64,000 nt of DNA from Bactrocera neohumeralis (GCF_024586455.1 NW_026089624.1:11127341-11191340), one strand, 5' to 3'. Counted from the stretch's first letter, positions 1 through 10,700 are shown. Program-made: numbers and translations. The notes: a model not told the origin generated them from the letters alone.

Positions 1-2120
1 GCCCATAATCCTACAAAGTAATCGTAATACCTGGCGATGCAACAGTCAATGCGATTTTCTGTGCGAAAGAATAGTCTTGTTCAGTATCAACTATCAGTAT
101 AATCCATGTATGTATGTGTGTATGTACACATACAAAAATTTCTGTTCTCTTGAAGTAGCTGAAGTAGTTATTTATTTTTATTTTTGATTTTTTTTTAAGT
201 AATTAAATGTTCAAAGAGTTTTTGCACGAATTTTTAACACATGTGATAGATATAATTATTTTATTTATGAACTATATTGGCTTTTAACATAAAGAGATGA
301 TAAGCTTCAAAGAGTATGATTAAGTCAGATCAAACTCTCGTTCCGAAAATACAATCAAATCAACTCGGCTCATCATACCCAATTTCGGCAATCACGATCG
401 AGTGAATGGTATGTTCGACTTCGGTTCATATCAAATCATATCAGCTTAGTGCGTTACGACGGTTGTTTTAATCGAACCAATCGAGTAAGGTTGATGTCAG
501 AACGGAAGCGAGAAGCGATACGACGACTGAAGCGATAATAATTCAAGCGAAGATCGATGAAATAGGATGTCAGAGGGAAAGCGGCAAAGCCAGGCGGCTG
601 CGAGGTGTGATTAACATCTCTTTAAATATATCCAATTCATTAACAAAGAAATATAAACAGTTAATTTGATACTGCGCCAAGATCCAGATAAAATTTTTTA
701 ACTACACAATTAAATTTTTCACACGGTGGAATAGGAATAAAATTTGTCCAATTTTTTTTATAGATCTGGTACAATTTTATTAAGAATATAATCGAATATA
801 ATAGAAAAATGTATAATAAAAATACAAAATAGTAAAGAGTAAAAAATAAACATTAATAATAGCCAAGAGCATTCAAGCAAGTTACTACAGCAAGTTAATT
901 ATTAATTTTGCCCTCTTGGAGTTGCCGAAAGCCGCTTTGGTGCTCGCTCCCACTTTCACAACTTTGAGCGATTTACATAAGAAGACACATGCAGAGCCAG
1001 ATTATAGTATCGACTCTCGCTTCCACTCTGACATTAGCCTAATGTAGAATTGATTCCAACATGTGAAGCATACTTGGTTTAAAATGTATGAACTTTGAAT
1101 ATGAGCAGACGTTGGATGATTTCGATGCGCACATATGGATATAATATGCAGCCCCAACACGGGCGACAATTCATTCATAAAAATATGAGTACGATTTACA
1201 AGCAAATCATGTATAACAGAGATAAAGGATCCCCAACTCATTCCAGTGTTAGAGCGCCTCAAAATGAGCGTTCTTTTATAACATTAGGCATCATAGCCAG
1301 ATCAGACACCAGTTTTGGAAAGTATTAATAAAAACATCCTACATTTAGAAGGATTAAAAGTTATAATGATTTAATGGTACATTAAAAACACTGACGTTTG
1401 ATGTTTCAATATTTAATCAAGTGATTTAAACTTAATAAATGTTTGTAATCATTTTCAAGTGAAAATTAATACGATGATACAGTACATGACAAATCCTTTC
1501 ATCAAATACTTTTAAATTTTGTGTTTATTTTAATTATTGTTTTGACCTCCGTTCACATTCACACTGACAGAATCAGCCAGTGCCAGTTTACACACGGGCT
1601 ATTTTGTCACCCAAAGCGTTTTCTGTGTCCAAGGGGACGACGAAGAAAAGTGTCGTTCGAGCTCTGGTGGTACTCTTTGTATTCAAATTAATATATATGA
1701 TATTTCGGATATTTGAATTTTATAATTTATTTTTGTATGTAATATGCATAACACAATAATAATAGAAATATTTTACAAAACTGTAAATAAATGTAAGAAT
1801 AAGATTCTCAAAAATTTTTATTTAAATATTTAATAATATTTAGCAGTGTTAAAGGTAATAATAAATATAAATGAATTTTAATAATAATAAAAATGGAGTT
1901 ACTTCTACTTTTTCAAATGTATATAAAAATATTAAGATGATTTTATATTTATTTCTTTTAACCACAAAAGTATTTTATTTAAAACTATATATGTAATTAA
2001 TTCATTAATGATTAATAATGAATAGAAAAAAATGAGTATAAAAATTACTTCTCAAAACATTAGGAAATTCCCGTCATAAGTTTGTCTTTAAAAATATTAT
2101 TAACGGGTATTTTAATACTT
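1..2120. other. AT-rich stretch, no supported gene
   Basis: I see no coding region here that resembles a known family. Short open frames at 1002-1328 overlap on opposite strands and show no recognisable motif. Positions 98-132 hold CATA/TATG-type microsatellite sequence. Positions 240-330 resemble an internal segment of the Helentron-like repeat described at 6849-8300. The remainder is low-complexity A/T-rich sequence, probably decayed repeat DNA. Confidence 0.5.
240..330 (+). repeat. possible fragment of Helentron-like repeat family
   Basis: The order of short words around ATTTATGAA, then TTTAACATAAAG, then a GATA-rich tail parallels 8185-8240 and, inverted, 31095-31160. Similarity is partial and was judged by eye, so the call is weak. 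Confidence 0.25.
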
Positions 2121-2129
2121 GTTCTACCA

Positions 2130-2390
2130 CATTCATGGTAATTTCTTGTGAGCAAAATGTGAGACCACCATTCCAATATGCAAACGAATTATGCAACATG
2201 CTCTTAGTCCCATGTAGCTGAACACAAACATTTGAAAACATTTTATGAAATGGAAGACAAAAAAACTCGACTAGAGTCGCCGCAACAAAAGAAAATTTGC
2301 CGATATTTAACGACAAAAAAGTCTCCGTTTGAACGCAGTATAACGGATCAGTAATCGAATATGATAAAAAAATGTATTACTCGTTGCAGT
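2130..2390 (+). pseudogene. hAT transposase N-terminal fragment (BED-finger region)
   Basis: One plus-strand frame reads a HLKTFYEMEDKK segment, then PQQKKICRYL, then KSPFERSITDQ, broken by stops. This is the pattern expected just after a BED zinc finger in hAT transposases: H-L-K before the last finger residues, then a basic Q-K-K-I segment and an I-T-(D/E)-x-I segment. The cysteine half of the finger is disrupted. No DDE or dimerisation region follows, because a solo-LTR-like repeat begins within about 50 bp. It is a short dead fragment. The family call rests on a weak motif string. Confidence 0.35.
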
Positions 2391-2424
2391 TCTCTGGTAC
2401 ATACATACGTATGTATGTATGTGC

Positions 2425-2820
2425 ATATGACAGTGCCGAAACAGAAAATCATTGAACATGCTTACTTACTTAGTATCAGCAAAGCCGAAATTATATTTTC
2501 CAATATATTGAACACACATACATACATATGTACATAAACAGACACATTCATTTACATGCAATGCATATCCAATAATAATAAAACTACTAGTCATACATTT
2601 GCAGATGAGATAGGATTAAACACACGCACACATGTATTGTATTGTACACTTAAAAACAACTTAAATATGCTGCAATATATTCAAACATATACACATACAT
2701 ACATATGTATTTATTTATATAAGGTAAGGTTTTTAAAATAGTATATAAGCAATGAAAACACAAAATTAAAATTCGAATGAATAAATTCTCTTTCCCCACC
2801 AGCGGTAAGGTTTGCTAGAA
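2425..2820 (+). repeat. solo-LTR-like repeat related to the LTRs at 53689 and 56340
   Basis: The order of features matches the two LTRs of the non-autonomous element at 53.7-56.7 kb: an ATCATTGAACATGCTTA start, a GCAAAGCCGAAATT block, CATTTACATGCAATGCA, an AATAATAAAA block, a CACACACACATGTATT block, TTGTACACTT, and a CCCCACCAG(C/T)GGTAAGG end. It is more diverged than those two are from each other, and the first bases (TGTTCAA) are not recognisable. No second LTR or interior is nearby, so it is probably an old solo LTR. Confidence 0.5.
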
Positions 2821-2824
2821 ACTA

Positions 2825-3102
2825 CAATGAGGTAATAACTAAGGTTGATTTCTCTGGTGCAGTATTTTTTCCCCAAAAAGCAGTGCCTTATTAACACATA
2901 AAATGCTTTTTGATTAATTTGTAAACTGACACAAGTTGCTTCACCCAAAATGCTATATCTCATTTACTAATAGGTTCCTCAGTTGCCAAATTTGTATACG
3001 TATCTTTTAAAAGTAGGGACTGACTAGAAATCATATAGATGGTAGTAGTAGTACCATCTTTGTATCAGCCACATTAAAGCGTGGACGGGTCCTCTCGTAA
3101 TA
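2825..3102 (-). mobile_element. Helentron-like (DINE-type) repeat, copy A
   Basis: Read on the minus strand it begins near 3100 with GAGGACCCGTCCACGC, matching the ACTAGAGGCCCCGTCCACG start at 6849 and the inverted ACTAGAGGACCCGTCCACG at 31332. The first four bases here are ACGA instead of ACTA. About 110 bp of shared sequence follows, including CATCTATATGATTTCTA, then GGGTGAAGCAACT. It then runs into a mariner-like coding scrap (about 2950-2830) reading KAFYVLIRHCFLG, which copy B also carries at the same place. It is non-autonomous with no helicase coding. Confidence 0.5.
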
Positions 3103-3109
3103 AAGAAAG

Positions 3110-4245
3110 ATATGGCCATAACATTGCGACTTTTATTCAACAATCCAATGATCGAACTAATGACTAAGTTACAAGGAAAACGATTTATCGAGAAATCCGT
3201 TACAATTTATGTCAGAAGTGCGATTGTCGATTAACAATAATTTTATGAAAATGACAAAGTTTAACGATCTGAAGATTCGAAAACTGAAAAAGAAGCTGGA
3301 GCAACGTGAAATACCGACAAATAGATTAAAAACTGAATTACAGACAAAGTTTAACGATCTGAAGATTCGAAAACTGAAAAAGAAGCTGGAGCAACGTGAA
3401 TTACCGACAAATAGATTAAAAACTGAATAACAGTCACTGTTGCGAAAGGCCATGGAGGCGGAAAACATTTTTGTCGAAGGATATATCTTTAAATTGTAAT
3501 TAGAGGAAGAGACAACGAAGATAGAAGAAAAAAGAGACTCTATGCTTTTTAACACTATGGACATAAACATGATTTTGCCTGCAATGTCAATGGCAGCCCA
3601 AGATTCTCGTATTTCCTCACAATTGAAAGTAACCTTAAAATAGCAGAAAAGCGTGCTTACAGATTTCGGAAGAGCGGGATAAAATTAAAACTGAAGTGTA
3701 TGAATTGAAAGATCGTTTGTGCGAGCTACAATTAAATCGGCCAAATATATCAACAGCCTCTTCCTCCTTCCACCTTCCAGATTTTCCAAACCGATTTCCA
3801 GGAGTTTTATACAGAGATTAAGATGTTAGCTCTCTTAGCTTATGCACATGTGCAGTTCCTCGGAGACATGAAAACCCAGACCTTCGTTAAGGAAACACCA
3901 GATAACATTACGCAATTCGCTGCGTTAGCATGTCCAAAATTGAAGTTTGTGGAAACCGTTTCGTATGCTCTGACAAAGGAAACTGCATCTCAGGTTAGCA
4001 AACAAATATTTGAAGCTCATAAAGTACAATTCGAAGGTCACACCTGGGTGCACCAATTTCTTGAAAAAGAAGCAGAAACAACTGGAAAAATTTACAGAAA
4101 CTTTGGTATATTTAAATGATTCAACTGTACAAAAAGTGGTCATACTCCACGCTACTGTGACCAGTCCAATAATTCGCTTGGACGTAAACGCAAAGCTGAG
4201 GAAGATGGAGCAAATGTTAAATCCAACCAATCGTTAAACTAAAGT
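3110..4245 (+). pseudogene. degenerate LTR-retrotransposon gag with SAP-like motif and CCHC knuckle
   Basis: The start holds two copies of a SAP-type motif (F-N-D-L-K-I-R-K-L-K-K-K-L-E-Q-R-x-x-P-T-N-R-L-K-T-E), a helix-turn-helix DNA-binding motif found at the N-terminus of some insect gypsy-type Gag proteins. A Glu/Lys-rich, probably coiled region follows (3440-3740), then an open stretch at 3823-4119, then the knuckle FNCTKSGHTPRYC at about 4116-4155. The knuckle's first cysteine codon is now TGA, and a KRKAEEDGANVKSN tail follows. At least five stops or frameshifts interrupt it. No protease or reverse transcriptase follows before LINE sequence begins near 4380. It is a gag-only remnant. 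The family call (Ty3/gypsy) is inferred from the SAP plus CCHC layout. Confidence 0.55.
3254..3433 (+). repeat. tandem 90-bp in-frame duplication of a SAP-like motif
   Basis: The units 3254-3343 and 3344-3433 are nearly identical, with about two substitutions. The period is exactly 30 codons. One substitution turns the leucine codon TTA of unit 1 into the stop TAA in unit 2. Confidence 0.9.
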
Positions 4246-4378
4246 GACCGACTCGAGGAGGGTCAATTACCATGTAATCTCTATTTCTCAAATGAACAGG
4301 AAAATGATGGACATTACCGTTAGTGTATATATAGGCTGATTTGAAGTTCCCCATTGCTGTTCTATTCTGTTTAAATAC

Positions 4379-4885
4379 ATCCCTAAACAAGATCATCAAG
4401 TCGCTAGCCGGCAGCACTTGCAACAAAAACATGAAGACGTGACCACATACAATTCAATCGGCCGGTCGGTCATCGATTACGCTTCCCCAATATGGTCGCT
4501 TGGAAACAGCAGGACAGATGGAGAAACTGCAATCCTTTCAGAACGCCCCACTCTAGACTATACTGGATGTCTCCTGATGTCTTCCATTCAAACCATTCCT
4601 GCAGTCACCTGCATGGTCACTTCCCAGGAGCATCAGGCGAATATTCAGCCAACATGTTGACGGCATACGCATCACAGTGGAGCTACCATATCAACATCCT
4701 CACTGACTCCCTACCAGTGAATGGCGTACTTGATGTACAAACACTACCCATCACAGAACAAGAGCTCGAGTTGCCGCGTGAATGAAGAGTGACCCTAGCG
4801 CAACTTTGTTCTGGGTACTGTAGCAGGTTAAATTCCGACTTATCCAGAATACACTCAGAAACTACATTGAGCAAAAAATAGTAAG
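4379..4885 (+). pseudogene. Jockey-type LINE fragment, 3' end of ORF2
   Basis: Scattered frames read IIKSLAGST, then IGRSVIDYASPIWS, and near 4790 RVTLAQLCSGYCSRLNS. These are the C-terminal signatures of Jockey-clade non-LTR retrotransposon ORF2 after the RT domain: the Y-A-(S/A)-P-I-W segment and the L-R-S-G-Y-C-S-x-L-N-S segment before a Cys-rich tail. Several stops and frame changes break it. RT and endonuclease are absent, consistent with a 5'-truncated LINE insertion. Clade assignment is from memory of these motifs. Confidence 0.45.
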
Positions 4886-5049
4886 ACTGTTCATAATTTA
4901 GAAATTCTTAATTTATTCTTCAAAACCTATATCGTCCCTTTTAATCCTCGAATCAGTTGTTAAAGTCAATTTCCGGAATATCCTTCAATGCGCATAACGA
5001 TTTACGTTTAATGTCTTTAATTTATTCAAACCGGTATCCCTAGAGCCGT

Positions 5050-5660
5050 CGCTGGATTTAGCTGGAAAGTCAAAAGTCACAAAGAGCTAAATCAGGTGAA
5101 TGGAGTGGTTGCGGCACCATATTGGTTAAAAATTGGAAAAACTCACGAAGAACCAATGTAGTATGCGACGGTGTATTATTATAATTCAAAAACCAAGAGT
5201 TGTCGGCCCAAAATACCGGCTTCTTTTTGCGGATAGCTTCGTGCAAACGACGCATGACCAACAGTATTCTCTGTTGACATTTAAACCGGTCGGAAGGAAT
5301 TCGAAGTGCATCACTTCGGTAATAATTCGGCAGTAACAATCGTTTTGACACCCTGATAGTCGCTGGTTTTCGAAAAAATTGAGTGATTTTGGAACCAATC
5401 GAGCTTTCACTTTTCTTAGGTCTAAATGATCCTTCAAAAGGGTTTTCACTGACCTTTCCGATATTCCAACGATGCCAGTAAGAAGTAAGTCTGTTGATCC
5501 TTGATTCTCAAGCACCAACTCCTTTATTTTATTGACGCATTCATCATCAGTTGATGTTGATGGCCGTCTTGGAAGTAGTTCATCGTTAACGCATTCTCGA
5601 CCCTCTTTAAATAATTTGTACCTGATCGCGACAAACAATTATCACCTTAAGCCATTTTGA
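5050..5660 (-). pseudogene. mariner transposase, internally deleted
   Basis: On the minus strand the upstream frame (5186-5638) reads YKLFKEGRECVNDE, then PRRPSTSTDDE, ISERSVKTLLKDHL and RKVKARLVPKSLNFF, the helix-turn-helix half of a mariner transposase. The next part reads FLPTGLNVNREYC, then WFLNYNNTPSHT and PQPLHSPDLALCDF. The segment that normally carries the first catalytic Asp (the GDE-W motif) is missing between the two parts. The second Asp of the usual Y-D-N-A-P-S-H motif is Asn, and only the SPDL Asp remains. About 600 bp survive of a gene normally near 1 kb. It cannot be active. Confidence 0.75.
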
Positions 5661-5990
5661 ACTTTTCGGCACCAGAAATTTGATTCCGCACACAAAATTT
5701 AATAGAAATTCTTTGTTGGGAAATTTCACTCGGATTAACTGCGCACTTAATCAAATCCAAAGTTGTAGAAGACTGACGGCGGCTATGCAAGTTTGAAACT
5801 CTCGTAAACAGTTGATTGTCATTTTATAATATTTTCAAAGAAAATGGATAGAAGATAAACATTCGGTTGTTGGTCGACCAATTTTTACGAAACCATTTTA
5901 TATTACAAAAACATATCAACACGTTATTTTTTAAACTGCATCATAACATAACACTGTGATATAAAACTTCTTGTTTGCAGTTAATGCGAA
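5661..5990. other. non-coding stretch between mariner remnant and MITE
   Basis: No gene is visible. The part nearest the transposase (5661-5830) is probably the decayed 5' untranslated end of the mariner copy; the word ATTCCGCACACAAAATTT at about 5683 recurs near 27295. Positions 5830-5990 are AT-rich with no feature I recognise. Confidence 0.35.
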
Positions 5991-6727
5991 TTAAGGGGCT
6001 ATACCAGTGTGACGCATGAAAAATTAGGCGATTTTCGTGAATTTTTTTAAAAGAAAGTACTAGATTGAATGTTTCGACGTTCTATGGACGTAATAAAGTA
6101 TATTTTTAGCTATATTAAAAAAAAAAAAATTTTACAAAAATATTGAAAAATAACGGAGTAATGTGCTGTCTGCGGAAGTGCCAAAAAAAAAAAGTGCCTC
6201 AACTGCTGGCATGATTCCGGTCGATTGAGTAGCTGAAACAAAAAAATTCAAAATGTTTATTAAACTTAAATATATTTTCTATACAATGGACTACGATCTT
6301 TGAAAAATATCAAAAATTAAGAAAATGGCGCCATTTTGAAAAAAAAAAATCGTTTTTTTACGAAAAAAATTGTCGTTTTTTTAATGCCAAATTGACAATT
6401 TTCAGCCAATCAAAAAGATCGTAGTCTATTGTATAGCAAATGTATTCAACTATATCCAGTTTTAATTTGAAGTCGATCGGTTAATTTCTCGTTGAGTTAT
6501 AATGTCAGCAAATTTGAAAAATGTCGTTTCGAGAAAAACGCGTTTAAAGTTTCACTTATATATGTTTGCACCTTTGAGCGGTCGCTATTTAGAACGCTGC
6601 CATTCAAAAACTATTTAAAATACGACCTCGCCGATTTCACAGGATATTTTTGAATATATAAGCTATCGAAAAAAGCAAAACAAAAAAAATTTTTTTTTGA
6701 AAGTGTCACACTGGTATAGCCCCTTAA
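5991..6727. mobile_element. TTAA-flanked MITE (piggyBac-type), copy 1
   Basis: The element runs 5995-6723 between TTAA copies at 5991-5994 and 6724-6727. Its ends are perfect inverted repeats: GGGGCTATACCAGTGTGAC on the left, and its complement on the right ending GTATAGCCCC. The TTAA target is the hallmark of the piggyBac superfamily. The 729-bp interior is non-coding, A/T-rich and full of A/T homopolymers. A second copy lies at 53387-57066, where it is split by an LTR element. Confidence 0.85.
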
Positions 6728-6848
6728 CGCTGCAGTCTGTCAAGGCTATTACGATTTTTTGGATTTTTACATTTAAAGTTCAAACATTCAAATATTTAAA
6801 GAACGTATTTCTTCGATTTAGAAAGAATTTTCTACTTATATTTTTAAT
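6728..6848. other. short AT-rich spacer
   Basis: Nothing recognisable lies between the right TTAA of the MITE and the ACTAG terminus at 6849. Confidence 0.4.
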
Positions 6849-6984
6849 ACTAGAGGCCCCGTCCACGTTTTACTGTGCCTGATACATATATAGTATTACT
6901 AATGCCATCTATATAATTTCTATTAGTTAGATTATAAATATTAGGAAAGGATATATAGCAATTGGGTGAAGCAACTCGTTTTAG

Positions 6985-7240
6985 TTTACTAAAAAAAATA
7001 AAAAAGCATTTCGTGTGTTAAAAAAACATTGGTTTTTGGGGGACAAATACTGTTGAACTTGGGCACCAGTGAAACCAACGGAGTCCAGTCGACAGTCAGC
7101 CTAGTAGACTGCATATTATGAAACGGTTCCCAAGCGTGAAAAGACAAAAAAAAATTGGCTGGCAAGATTATGGCATCAGTCTTTTGAGATGAACGTGGTA
7201 TATTATTCATCAAATGATTACTGAGCCAGTTTTAATCCAT
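6985..7240 (+). pseudogene. mariner transposase fragment inside Helentron-like copy B
   Basis: Frames read KKAFRVLKKHWFLG (compare the A-L-I-K-H-x-F-L-x-G start of mariner transposases), then a TSETNGVQSTVS scrap matching the Y-T-P-E-T-x-x-Q-S region, then KLAGKIMASVF and DERGILFIK, matching the K-x-A-G-K-V-M-A-S-V-F-W-D-x-x-G-I-I-F-I block before the second catalytic Asp. Internal deletions remove the region between the first and second pieces. Copy A carries the first piece at the equivalent place. Confidence 0.55.
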
Positions 7241-7673
7241 TCCACTACGTATTTGGTTGCAGTTCTAGTCAACCATTCCCAATATTTAGCAATTTTATTA
7301 TTTTTTAGGAAGGATCAGTTTGAAATTGTACGCATATACATATATATCGTTCCCGTTTAAATATTGCACTGCTTCGCAAAGATTTCTGTATCTCTAAAAT
7401 TATAGTAGACCTTTTTATCAAGTAGAAGTAGAAGTAGTAGTAGACCTTTTTATCGACACTGACGGACTGCATTTGCGTCCTTCGCCCATAATCTAGCAAA
7501 ATTTCCGCAATGCCTTGATGACGAAAATGTCAAGGCCAATTTTTTTTATTAAATCTGATGGGTCTGTCTTAAAAAAAAATGTGTGGTTCAGGAACAATCT
7601 GACGGGTTCTCCTAAAATAAAAACTGGCTGGTTCAGATGCACAATCAGTGTTCATACCAAATGAAAACATCCC

Positions 7674-7720
7674 TGCATTGTCCTCCTAACTCATCTAAAT
7701 ACGAATTAGAGGACAATGCA
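7674..7720. repeat. perfect 12-bp inverted repeat (hairpin)
   Basis: TGCATTGTCCTC at 7674-7685 is repeated as its exact complement at 7709-7720 with a 23-bp loop. It lies in non-coding sequence, and no function can be assigned. Confidence 0.8.
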
Positions 7721-8339
7721 AAATACACTCAACTGCACCAACATAACGGCGAAGAACCCAACAAACAGAAAGACACAAAAAAAAGATATAGCAGGGCGGA
7801 CGGACATACAAGCAAATCAGCATTGGCAGTTACAACAACAACATCAGCAGCAGCATCAGCTCATCAACGAGGGAAAAATTAACCACATCAGGTTTTTTTT
7901 TAAATTTATATTATACTTAAAAATAACCCTCAAGTTGAATAATAATTGTATAAACCCACACATTTAACATCACACTTGTTCGCTATAGTCTTAAATATAC
8001 AAATTTGAATGGTTATTGAAATCTAATAATTTTATTTTATTTGGCACACTGGCAAACACAACATCGACAACACCGACAATCAGTACGTATAACCCATGTA
8101 TAACCCATATATTTTTGAATTACTAAAATTTTCAAATTATTCTTACAAGAATTTTGAACAATTGCTTATGATTTGAAATATAATTTTTGCATTTATGAAT
8201 TGTATTGAATTTAAGCATAAAGGGATAAACAGTACCGTATGTCTTTACCCTGGTTCTAAGTTACCTCCTCACCAATGTTCAGCCATATCGGCTCGGCGAT
8301 TCTTGAATTATAAATGGTGTAACTAACACAACTTTCTTT

Positions 8340-8640
8340 TATATACTGTGAGCGTCAAAAATAAAGAAAACAGCAATTCTATCAATATTAAAGTGTTTAT
8401 TACAACGCAGTCTTTAATACAATAATAAAAGTTTTATTATAGAATTCAAGGCTTACATTATAAGAGTTTAACTTGGTATTAATAATAGCCGTGTTTTATT
8501 TGATCATCACAAGCTAATAGCTAAATCATGAACAAATAAAACGCATTAAGCTTATTCCATATATTAAAAACTGCGTTGTAATAAACACTTTAATATTGAT
8601 AGAATTGCTGTTTACTTATTTTCGACGCTCACAGTATATA
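8340..8640. mobile_element. foldback MITE with long terminal inverted repeats, Tc1/mariner type
   Basis: The ends are mirror images over about 80 bp: TATATACTGTGAGCGTC at 8340 and its complement ending at 8640, with the matching block running on through CAGCAATTCTATCAATATTA and GTTTATTACAACGCAGT. A second inner inverted repeat (GTTTTATTTG near 8493 and CAAATAAAAC near 8533) makes most of the 301-bp element self-complementary. TA at both edges fits a TA target duplication. There is no coding capacity. Confidence 0.85.
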
Positions 8641-8644
8641 GATT

Positions 8645-8798
8645 TACAAGGGGCGTTCCAAAGTAAACAGGAATCTAGCGCCCCCTGGCGGCACCATCTA
8701 TATGTCGACTGGTGCGTTAGAATCTGCTATCTTTATCGATTGTCCAGTGAGAATTTCATGACATTTCATTGATTGGAAGTGAAGTTATTGCGTTTTAA
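8645..8798 (+). repeat. probable 5' end of a mariner-family element
   Basis: The sequence ACAAGGGGCGTTCCAAAGTA, followed by CATGACATTTCATTGATTGG and AAGTGAAGTTATTGCG, resembles the terminal repeat and 5' leader of a mariner element. It is cut at 8795-8798 by TTAA and piggyBac-like sequence. A mariner C-terminal coding fragment in the same orientation appears at 19990-20275 on the far side of the nested insertions, so the two may be halves of one copy. The right terminal repeat was not found. Confidence 0.35.
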
Positions 8799-9040
8799 CC
8801 CTTTCAGGACCGCACTTAAACCAACTACCGGAAAAATTTTTTTCTTGATTTTCTGACTTAAAATGGCTCAATTTACCGCCATGAAAAGTTTTAGCTTTCT
8901 AGCGTGATCCGATCAAAAGATATTGAAAGTTGCTTATAAGCAACTTAGGGCGTTTAGAGCAGTATTTGAGTGATATAAATACATGCAAAGGAAAAAAATA
9001 TATATACAAGGGATTTTTCTTTATTTATCATAAACATATA
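8799..9040 (-). mobile_element. left end of a second piggyBac-like element, split by the errantivirus
   Basis: It begins directly after TTAA (8795-8798) with CCCTTTCAGGACCGCAC, and piggyBac-superfamily ends start with CCC. It stops at the errantivirus LTR (9041). On the far side of that LTR, at 19092-19756, lies the C-terminal coding region of a piggyBac-like transposase in the expected minus orientation. The two pieces are therefore read as one element interrupted by the errantivirus. Confidence 0.4.
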
Positions 9041-9335
9041 ACATAAAATAAAACAATATGTTTTTACTTGGCAGCACTATGTGTTATGTTGAGCTTTATT
9101 ACAAAACTGAAAACTTAATTCTACCGTTGGTTATTATGAAGCTAAGCCCGAGCCCTATAAGTGCCTAGTCATCAAAATTAGAGTTGCGCGTGTTTCGCTC
9201 AACTACCTGATAATTGGGAGAGCAGATGCGCGTGTAGCGCATTCCGTTAAGCTAAAAGTGTAATAGGAGTCTCAATTGTAAGTTGACTCCTAATTATGCA
9301 GACACTGATGTCAGCGAATTTATGTTGTGTGAACT
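9041..9335 (-). repeat. errantivirus 3' LTR
   Basis: It matches 18798-19091 over its length, including the long block CCTGATAATTGGGAGAGCAG and the GACTCCTAATTATGCAGACA region. On the element's strand it starts AGTTCACACAAC, directly after the GGAGGGAGG polypurine tract (9336-9346). The outer boundary at 9041 is good to a base or two. Confidence 0.9.
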
Positions 9336-9399
9336 CCTCCCTCCGAAATTCCAATCGTCCCTGATTGGTCTTTAAAAGTATGGTATATCGTTAAGACTT

Positions 9400-10700
9400 T
9401 TATGCCTTGCAACTTTCCTTGTCGGCATATGAATCGCCTCCGCGTTTTGAATAGTGATTTTGGCCATTTTTCGATTGGATTAATGCTGGCAATGGTCTCA
9501 GGCCGTGAGCTTCTAAGGCAGTAAGGTTTAAATTGTTAATTTTTATTGTTTCATTAAAAAATTTTACTAAACATGATCCATTTAGATGTCTCGTTACATT
9601 ATTACTTATAGTTAAATTTCCTTGAAAGTTATTTAGTAAAATTAATCCTGCTTTTAGTTTTTCAATGTTTCTTACATGCTCAGTAATTGTAATAATACAA
9701 TCCTAAGGTTTGTTTCCTATCAAATTTTTAATACAATTTTGATTTTGTAAATTTGTCAATTTGGTCTTGTTTGCATATTTTTATATTATTTATTTGTATA
9801 CAATCATTTGCTACTCCATAGTAATTTTCATTACATTTCAAAACGTTTTCAAATATTAATTTCAAAATTGTTCCATTTTTGCTTATTGGTTTTATTAAAA
9901 TGCACTTACAGACTTCATTCCTTGTTTTTGGTACTTTTATTCCATAAATTAGTAAATTTTGTTTCATAGCGATTTGAATATTTGCAAAGTTTAATGATTT
10001 TTCCAAAGAATCTTTCTTCAATAAATATGTCATTTATCTTGCGAGCCTCTTCATTCGATATTATAAAACTGTTTATTATGTTTGCTTTGGTAAGATGTAT
10101 TGCTCTGTTAATGTTTTCAATTTCTTCTTTTATTATATCAATTTTAAATTTATACCGAAGTGTTAGTGAGGTTCGAAATTCATTGCTATTTTGTAATGTT
10201 TTTAATATGCTGTTGCTTACTTGGGTAATATTTTTAATTCTTTCAAAAACGTTTCTATTAATTACAAGCTGTTGATTATTGTTTTCTATGATTTCTTCGA
10301 ATTTACTATTGATCGATACAAGGTCATCATGGTCGGGATTTCCCGCAATCCATTTCCATGCTGATCCTATAAAATTTAATGACCTCTTTACTCTATATTT
10401 TGGTGTTATATTGTTGATAGTAATATTAGTTGTTTTAATTTCTTCTGCAATGAATGGGTGCAAGGGATGAGAAGGTGGGATATTTTTTGTGAGGTGAGTA
10501 TTTATGTCATCTAGAATTATGGAGTATTCGGTAAGGTTGATGAAGTGAAGGATCCTGTAAGTTCCAGACTACACTTTCCCGATGCCATTTTCGATGGTAA
10601 CGATTTCGGATTGAGAGTAATCGAGTACTTCAACCGAAGCATAGCAAAGGATGTGAAGGGTTACGGAAATTAGTGATCTAAAAGAAAATATCATTATATT
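9400..10700 (-). pseudogene. errantivirus env-like gene (insect F-type fusion glycoprotein), decayed
   Basis: Errantivirus Env proteins are related to baculovirus F proteins: a short N-terminal subunit, a furin-type cleavage site, then a membrane-fusion subunit. Here a hydrophobic start near 10695 is followed by a region with one stop, then the cleavage motif RVKR at about 10383-10394. The hallmark sequence GSAWKWIAG-x-PDHDD and a long coiled-coil-like stretch with N-glycosylation sites follow. A frameshift lies near 9990-10030, and a Cys-containing part continues to about 9727. Another stop follows, and similarity fades by about 9420, where a membrane anchor would be expected but is not seen. 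Breaks: one stop upstream of the cleavage site, at least one frameshift and one or more stops after it, and loss of the C-terminal end. No expression is expected. Confidence 0.75.

Larger units (their letters stand above)
6849..8300 (+). mobile_element. Helentron-like (DINE-type) repeat, copy B
   Basis: It starts ACTAGAGGCCCCGTCCACG, resembling the ACTAG..GACCC(C/G) termini of Helentron and DINE elements. The first ~110 bp match copies A and C inverted. GGGTGAAGCAACTCG and a mariner scrap follow. The segment 8110-8300 matches 31060-31230 in inverted orientation over about 180 bp, so that block belongs to the same family. Positions 7240-8100 are not shared with copy C: either an insertion here or a deletion there. 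This part holds a diverged direct repeat (GGGTCTGTCTTAAAA and GGGTTCTCCTAAAAT near 7560 and 7602) and CAGCAG/CAACAA-rich sequence. The right limit is uncertain. Confidence 0.5.

Noticed and set aside
2395..2425. Palindromic TACATACATACGTATGTATG tract as a regulatory site
   Set aside because: Such CATA/TATG microsatellites recur at 98-132 and 23585-23615 and are simple repeats.
3254..3433. Possible CRISPR-like direct repeat
   Set aside because: Only two contiguous 90-bp units, coding in frame, no spacers, eukaryotic context.
3169..3570. 133-codon minus-strand ORF with repeated Ser/Phe-rich peptide
   Set aside because: It is the antisense shadow of the duplicated SAP-like gag motif; the repeat structure comes from the plus strand.
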